From: Syntrophobacterales bacterium
GTDB lineage: Bacteria; Desulfobacterota; Syntrophobacteria; BM002
Length of the DNA: 6,093 bases
Direction: 5' to 3'
NCBI GenBank assembly: GCA_030601545.1
Contig: JAUVTM010000133.1
Coordinates: 1-6,093, forward strand
Shown here: one piece after another, positions 5,695-6,093 of the stretch
Layout of the letters: the number at the start of each line of letters is the position of its first letter
Position numbering within the stretch: the first letter of the stretch is position 1
Program-made: the position numbers and the translations under genes
The notes under the pieces: generated by a model
The model's input: only the letters and a program-made list of their open reading frames with translations
Told to the model about the DNA's origin: nothing
Database searches by the model: none

Positions 5695-6093
5695 CTAGAA
5701 TCTTATACTCTTGAACTTCTTTAACTGTTCGGTGATGGCAATCTCGGTGGGTGGCCTTTCCTTGCTGGACGCACCGTAGAAACCGTGCACGCCCTCGGTG
5801 TTCTTCAACACGTGTTCCGCGTCATCGGGCATGGAGATAGGGCCGCCGTGACATAGGCAGATCACGTCGGGGTTGACGCTTTTGGCCGCATCGCAAAGTT
5901 TTTGCACCTGGGCCGGCGCCTCTTCAAGCGAGAAGCCGGATGTGGCTCCGATGGAACCCTTGGTGGTAAGACCCAAGTGCGCTACAACCAGGTCGGCGCC
6001 CGCGCCCGCCATGGCTTTGGCTTCGTCCTCATTGAAGACATAAGGGGAGGTAAACAGATCCAACTCGTGGGCTGTTTTGATCATGTCAACCTC
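5695..6093 (-). CDS. phosphoenolpyruvate-hydrolase-like TIM-barrel protein, C-terminal part
   Basis: The frame is open from the right window edge to a TAG at 5695-5697 and shows 132 residues; the N-terminal half of a family usually about 275 residues long lies outside, so the Met at 6084 is internal, not a start. Recognisable family segments (numbered from the visible edge): ELDLFTSPYVFNEDEAKAMA (10-29), GADLVVAHLGLTTKGSIGA (32-50), PDVICLCHGGPISMPDDA (75-92), and VHGFYGASSKERPPTEIAI (102-120). These are barrel strands and loops of the PEP_hydrolase family (PF09370, formerly TIM-br_sig_trns), related to the second half of plant Tm-1-like proteins and more distantly to the PEP mutase/isocitrate lyase superfamily. 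In bacteria it is often next to a Tm-1-like (UPF0261) gene, which would be off-window. The physiological reaction is not settled; PEP or C-C bond hydrolysis is an inference from the family name. It is co-directional with the transporter, 260 bp upstream. Confidence 0.85.
   Translation of the reverse strand, partial: EVDMIKTAHELDLFTSPYVFNEDEAKAMAGAGADLVVAHLGLTTKGSIGATSGFSLEEAPAQVQKLCDAAKSVNPDVICLCHGGPISMPDDAEHVLKNTEGVHGFYGASSKERPPTEIAITEQLKKFKSIRF

Overview
The window carries an almost complete HAAT-family (Liv-type, 'branched-chain amino acid') ABC transporter operon on the minus strand, with a fragment of a different gene at each edge. Intermediate GC, an ordinary Gram-negative Sec signal peptide on the binding protein, and the pairing of a Liv transporter with a PEP-hydrolase-like TIM-barrel gene suggest a proteobacterium-like anaerobe, perhaps Desulfobacterota. 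That placement is an impression from protein style only; there is no rRNA or marker gene here.

Layout, reading the minus strand from right to left. Positions 6093-5695 hold the C-terminal half of a phosphoenolpyruvate-hydrolase-like TIM-barrel protein. Positions 5694-5435 are a 260-bp spacer with a strong GC-rich stem-loop just after that gene and a small perfect palindrome upstream of the transporter. Then come livH (5434-4568, permease), livM (4571-3573, permease), a periplasmic substrate-binding protein (3513-2179), livG (2149-1349, ATPase) and livF (1356-652, ATPase). livH/livM overlap by 4 bp and livG/livF by 8 bp. The binding-protein gene sits between the permease and ATPase pairs and is separated from livM by 59 bp that contain a stem-loop and a near-consensus Shine-Dalgarno sequence.

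Positions 217-651 are a 435-bp convergent intergenic region with only weak inverted repeats and one doubtful 26-codon Cys/His-rich reading frame. Positions 1-216, on the plus strand, are the C-terminal end of a PIN-like (DUF5615-type) protein, usually a toxin component or nuclease-like protein.

How the genes work together: the exported binding protein captures a solute in the periplasm, LivH and LivM form the membrane channel, and LivG and LivF bind and hydrolyse ATP on the cytoplasmic side. The substrate cannot be read from sequence; HAAT systems carry branched-chain amino acids, amides/urea, aromatic acids and other small carboxylates. No mobile element, CRISPR array, tRNA or rRNA was seen. 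I do not see a previously undescribed system; the most interesting points are the operon order with its intercistronic hairpin and the link to the PEP-hydrolase-like gene.
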